A stretch of DNA of 7,966 nucleotides from an uncultured Lachnospiraceae bacterium (GTDB lineage Bacteria; Bacillota; Clostridia; Lachnospirales; Lachnospiraceae): the NCBI GenBank assembly GCA_947174725.1, contig CAMWKA010000067.1, forward strand, positions 1 to 7,966, read 5' to 3'. The notes beneath the pieces were generated by a model, which was given only the letters and a program-made list of their open reading frames with translations, was not told the origin of the DNA and made no database searches. Made by a program: the position numbers and the translations under genes. Shown here piece by piece: positions 5,172-7,966 of this stretch (positions are counted from its first letter, which is position 1; every line of letters begins with the position of its first letter).

Positions 5172-6506
5172 TCACGGCACATACTGCCGCATCAGATATT
5201 CCTTCGTGTTATGGGAAGGATCTCCGATCACATCCTGCAGCATCTGCTCCAGTATCATCCCCAGCTCCTGGCCAGGCTCTATCCCCGCCCGGATCAGATC
5301 TTTGCCGTTGACCGCAAGGCTTCTCAGCGATACGCACTGTTCTTCCTCTTTGATCTTCTGATAAATCTGACGTCCTTCTTTGACCGCGGCAAGTTTTTCC
5401 TCTTTCCGATATCCGCTCTGCGCCATGGTGTCAGCTTCATTGACCTCAAATAATGCCGGAAAATACTCCTCCCCGATCTGATGAATCGCACTTCGCATTG
5501 CTCTCTCCGTCGGTTCGATCCTCCTGTCGTGATAAGCAACCAGTCCCTTCACCATATTAATAGTATGATTATCAAATTTTAAACGTCTCAAAATTTCTTC
5601 CGCCATCCTACTGCCGCGTTCCGGATGCCCCCGGAAATGATCCACACCATTTTCATCCGTTGTCTTTGTCATCGGCTTGGCAATGTCATGCAAAAGCATG
5701 GCAAGTCTCAGGCTTTGATCCGCTCTAATATAGGAAAGAGCATGAATGGTATGCTCTCCCACTGTATAACAATGATGCGGATGATTCTGTGCAGTCGTCA
5801 TCATCCGGTCAAATTCCGGCAGAAAATGAGCCGTCAGACCGCACTGATAAAAATTTCTGAACTGTTCCGGATGATCCGACAGTAAAAGCTTGACCATCTC
5901 CGTCTGGATACGTTCAGCGCTGATCTTTTTGATGGACGGCGCCAGTTCTTTCATGGCTGTCCATGTACGCTCCTCGATCCTGTAATCCAACTGCGCCGCA
6001 AATCTGACAGCGCGCATCATCCGAAGCGCGTCCTCTGAAAAACGTTCCCGCGGATCGCCCACGCAGCGGATCACATGGGCTTCCAGATCTTTCCTGCCGT
6101 CAAACGGATCCACAAGTCCCGAATCCGGATGGTATGCCATGGCATTGATGGTAAAATCGCGTCTTTTCAGATCCTCCTTCAGATCAGGAGTAAAGATTAC
6201 TTCCTTCGGATGCCTTGCGTCCTCATAGGCTCCATCGATCCGATATGTCGTTACCTCATAACCCTGCCCCCGCTTCATAACGGTCACAGTCCCGTGCTGT
6301 ATTCCGGTATCAATCGTTCTTTTAAAGATTGCCTTCACCTGAACAGGTGTTGCCGAAGTCGTGATATCCCAATCATTCGGCTCTTTTTTCAACAAGGTAT
6401 CACGCACACATCCTCCCACAATGTACGCTTCATATCCAGCATCATTGATCTGACCGATAATTTCCTCTACCGCCTGCGGCAGCTTTATCCTCATCTTTGT
6501 ACCCAT
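5172..6506 (-). CDS. cca: CCA tRNA nucleotidyltransferase, class II with HD domain
   Basis: A 444-residue enzyme that adds or repairs the 3' CCA end of tRNA from CTP and ATP. In order: the nucleotidyltransferase motif GGCVRD (31-36), catalytic aspartates in DWD (45 and 47), RRDFTINAMA (115-124), the nucleotide-selecting EDALRMMRAVRFA (158-170), SAERIQTEM (196-204), and an HD domain with H252 and LLHDIAKP (271-278). This layout is typical of Clostridia. Poly(A) polymerase and A-only variants share the fold; the presence of one class II gene here favours a full CCA enzyme, but residues alone do not prove it. The ATG at 6506 has GGGAGG about 8 bases upstream. It lies 51 bases after the aminotransferase gene and is probably cotranscribed with it. 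Confidence 0.93.
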   Translation of the reverse strand: MGTKMRIKLPQAVEEIIGQINDAGYEAYIVGGCVRDTLLKKEPNDWDITTSATPVQVKAIFKRTIDTGIQHGTVTVMKRGQGYEVTTYRIDGAYEDARHPKEVIFTPDLKEDLKRRDFTINAMAYHPDSGLVDPFDGRKDLEAHVIRCVGDPRERFSEDALRMMRAVRFAAQLDYRIEERTWTAMKELAPSIKKISAERIQTEMVKLLLSDHPEQFRNFYQCGLTAHFLPEFDRMMTTAQNHPHHCYTVGEHTIHALSYIRADQSLRLAMLLHDIAKPMTKTTDENGVDHFRGHPERGSRMAEEILRRLKFDNHTINMVKGLVAYHDRRIEPTERAMRSAIHQIGEEYFPALFEVNEADTMAQSGYRKEEKLAAVKEGRQIYQKIKEEEQCVSLRSLAVNGKDLIRAGIEPGQELGMILEQMLQDVIGDPSHNTKEYLMRQYVP

Positions 6507-6557
6507 TCTGCGAGCCTCCCTTGCGAACAGCTGATGCAGCCCAAAATGCTTCCCTGA

Positions 6558-7652
6558 TCAAAATTGGTTCAATGCATCGATTACCCGCTCCTGTTCCGCC
6601 GTCGTCAGCCCATTATACATCGGAATCGAAAGCACTTCATCCGCGTATGCTTCCGTGATGGGGTAATCGCCTTTATGACATCCCAAATACGCGTATGCCT
6701 TTGAAAGGTGTGGCGGGATCGGATAATGTATAATGGTATCGATCCCCTGCTCCTTCAGATACTCTATCAATGCCTGTCTTTCTTTACACCGGATGACAAA
6801 CTGATGATATACATGTCCCGCACCCTCTCTGCACTCCGGCAGGAGAATCTTCTCATTGTGAATCTCCCTAAGATACCTTTTTGCTATCTCCCTGCGTTCT
6901 TCCGTCAGCTGCGGAAGATGCTTAAGACGTACTGACAGAAGAGCGGCCTGTATCTCATCCAGTCTGGAATTCATACCGACCTCTTCATTGTAGTATCTGA
7001 CTTTACTGCCATAATTACGAAGCATCCTGATCTGATCCCGATACTCTTCACGATCTGTCACGATCGCTCCACCATCACCGAAAGCGCCGAGATTTTTAGT
7101 AGGATAAAAAGAAAAACATCCGATATCTCCAAAAGTTCCCGTCATCCTGCCCTGATAATCCGCCCCATGGGACTGCGCGCAGTCCTCGATCAGTCGAAGA
7201 TCATGTTTTCGGCAGATCTCCGTGATCTGGTCCATCTTCGCAGCCTGCCCATACAAATGCACCACCATAACAGCTTTTGTCTTATCAGTAATCTTCTCCT
7301 CAATCTTATCAGCGTTGATCTGAAAATATTCATCCGGTTCTACAAATACCGGCGTCGCGCCTGCGATCGTGATCGCCATGACCGTGGCGATATACGTATT
7401 GGCCTGTACGATGACCTCGTCTCCCTCCTGCAGTCCGACTGCCCGGCATGCCAGTATCAGCGCGTCCAGACCGCTTGCTGTCCCAACGCAATACTTTGCG
7501 CCGAGATAATCCGCAAATTCTCCCTCAAACCAGTCCAGTTCCTGTCCCATGATATACCATCCGGAACGAAGTACGCGGACTGCCGCATCTTCAAATTCTT
7601 TCTGAAATTTATAAAACCCTTTATCAAGACAGTTTGTCATAATCCGATCCAT
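6558..7652 (-). CDS. DegT/DnrJ/EryC1 sugar-nucleotide aminotransferase (FdtB/QdtB-like)
   Basis: A 364-residue PLP enzyme that moves an amino group from glutamate to a keto-sugar nucleotide. Seen in sequence: the SGWYIMGQEL substrate-side motif (30-39), the ASGLDAL cofactor-phosphate region (59-65), QANTYIAT (83-90), VVHLYGQ (130-136), IEDCAQ with Asp157 for the PLP ring nitrogen, PTKNLGAFGDGG with the Schiff-base Lys186, and GMNSRLDEIQAA (226-237). The overall pattern is closest, from memory, to FdtB/QdtB 3-aminotransferases of dTDP-6-deoxyhexoses; the exact sugar cannot be read from sequence. The ATG at 7652 has a strong AAGGAGG site 8 bases upstream. It follows the acyl carrier protein terminator, so it heads a new unit with cca and possibly the CotS gene. 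Partner genes for a sugar pathway are not in the window. Confidence 0.9.
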   Translation of the reverse strand: MDRIMTNCLDKGFYKFQKEFEDAAVRVLRSGWYIMGQELDWFEGEFADYLGAKYCVGTASGLDALILACRAVGLQEGDEVIVQANTYIATVMAITIAGATPVFVEPDEYFQINADKIEEKITDKTKAVMVVHLYGQAAKMDQITEICRKHDLRLIEDCAQSHGADYQGRMTGTFGDIGCFSFYPTKNLGAFGDGGAIVTDREEYRDQIRMLRNYGSKVRYYNEEVGMNSRLDEIQAALLSVRLKHLPQLTEERREIAKRYLREIHNEKILLPECREGAGHVYHQFVIRCKERQALIEYLKEQGIDTIIHYPIPPHLSKAYAYLGCHKGDYPITEAYADEVLSIPMYNGLTTAEQERVIDALNQF

Positions 7653-7684
7653 TTAGGAATCCTCCTTCATGATCTCTTTTTCAT

Positions 7685-7690
7685 ATTATA
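7685..7690 (-). promoter_or_regulatory. Candidate -10 element for the aminotransferase unit
   Basis: The minus strand carries a perfect TATAAT between the upstream terminator and the aminotransferase ribosome site. The predicted start near 7678 gives a leader of about 25 bases. No good -35 is found at 16-18 bases (the best are CGCTTC-like) and there is no TG extension, so an activator or another sigma factor may be needed, or this is chance in AT-rich DNA. Confidence 0.4.
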
Positions 7691-7702
7691 TCCAATTTGT
7701 GT

Positions 7703-7730
7703 ATAAAGAAGCGTGCCCAAACGGACACGC
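7703..7730 (-). terminator. Rho-independent terminator after the acyl carrier protein gene
   Basis: Eight-base GC-rich arms (7711-7718 and 7723-7730, one G·T wobble) enclose a four-base loop and are followed on the minus strand by TTCTTTAT. It starts 33 bases after the acyl carrier protein stop and separates that gene from the aminotransferase unit. Confidence 0.8.
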
Positions 7731-7763
7731 CCCGCATACTTTTATACCGTACAGAAAAGCTCA

Positions 7764-7966
7764 TCAATCCTCATCGATTCCCTGACTTTTAATGTAATTC
7801 AGAACATCGCCAACTGTCTCAAAATTCTCCAGTTCCTCGTCCTCTATCTTAATACCATACTCTTCCTCCAAAGCCATAACCAGTTCCATCAATTCAAAGG
7901 AATCCGCTCTCAAATCCTGTTTAAATGAAGTATCCTCCGTAATGACTACACTCGGTGATACATGCA
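7764..7966 (-). CDS. Acyl carrier protein, C-terminal part (start lies beyond the right edge)
   Basis: The last 66 residues of a small acyl carrier protein. The phosphopantetheine attachment site reads DLRADSFELMELVMALEEE, with the modified Ser at visible residue 22 in the DS motif, followed by the acidic helix and VGDVLNYIKSQGIDED. Helix layout and length fit a stand-alone carrier of about 75-80 residues, as used in fatty acid synthesis. Two positions differ from the usual DLGADSLD: Arg replaces Gly before ADS and Phe replaces Leu after the Ser. It is followed by a terminator and not by rnc, plsX or fab genes, so it may be an accessory copy and not the housekeeping AcpP. Confidence 0.9.
   Translation of the reverse strand, partial: HVSPSVVITEDTSFKQDLRADSFELMELVMALEEEYGIKIEDEELENFETVGDVLNYIKSQGIDED

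Noticed and set aside
6075..6557. Plus-strand open frame of 160 codons antisense to cca
   Set aside because: It lies opposite conserved cca motifs, has no ribosome site and its translation resembles no family.
1..7966. A new defence, mobile or multi-gene system
   Set aside because: Nearly every gene fits a known core or sporulation family on one strand; there are no transposase, integrase, toxin-antitoxin or CRISPR features, and no composition break visible by eye.

Overview
The window looks like the chromosome of a spore-forming member of the Clostridia, most likely Lachnospiraceae. The order hup, rqcP (yabO), yabP, yabQ, divIC, spoIIE is the conserved sporulation/division block of endospore-forming Firmicutes. 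A CotS-type spore coat kinase, an HD-containing class II tRNA nucleotidyltransferase and a PEGA lipoprotein lie beside it. All nine complete genes and both edge-truncated genes are on the minus strand. I found no believable plus-strand gene, RNA gene, mobile element or CRISPR array. No stretch over 300 bases lacks a gene; the longest gap, about 150 bases upstream of hup, holds its promoter.

Reading in the direction of transcription (high to low coordinates), the window opens with the 3' end of an acyl carrier protein gene, closed by a hairpin terminator. Next come a sugar-nucleotide aminotransferase (DegT/FdtB-like), the tRNA nucleotidyltransferase gene cca and a CotS-family gene, closely spaced. 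The CotS gene also has its own candidate sigma-E-type promoter. A lipoprotein with two PEGA domains joined by a Ser/Asn/Thr repeat linker follows. Then come hup with a textbook sigma-A promoter and a terminator, rqcP, yabP, yabQ, divIC with a terminator, and the start of spoIIE, which runs off the left edge.

The most informative part is the regulatory layout of the hup to spoIIE block. Each step seems to have a promoter suited to its stage of the cell cycle. hup has a sigma-A promoter. yabP is preceded by a sigma-E-like promoter. divIC has a sigma-A-like promoter buried inside yabQ. spoIIE has a candidate Spo0A-type promoter with a 21-bp spacer and an upstream 0A box, built into the divIC terminator. 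These are pattern matches made by eye.

The oddest protein is SpoIIE. Its reading frame begins just after this promoter and terminator and goes straight into a region resembling the SpoIIE central domain. There is no room for the usual N-terminal multi-pass membrane domain. I did not find a wholly new multi-gene system; most of the window is ordinary core and sporulation genome.
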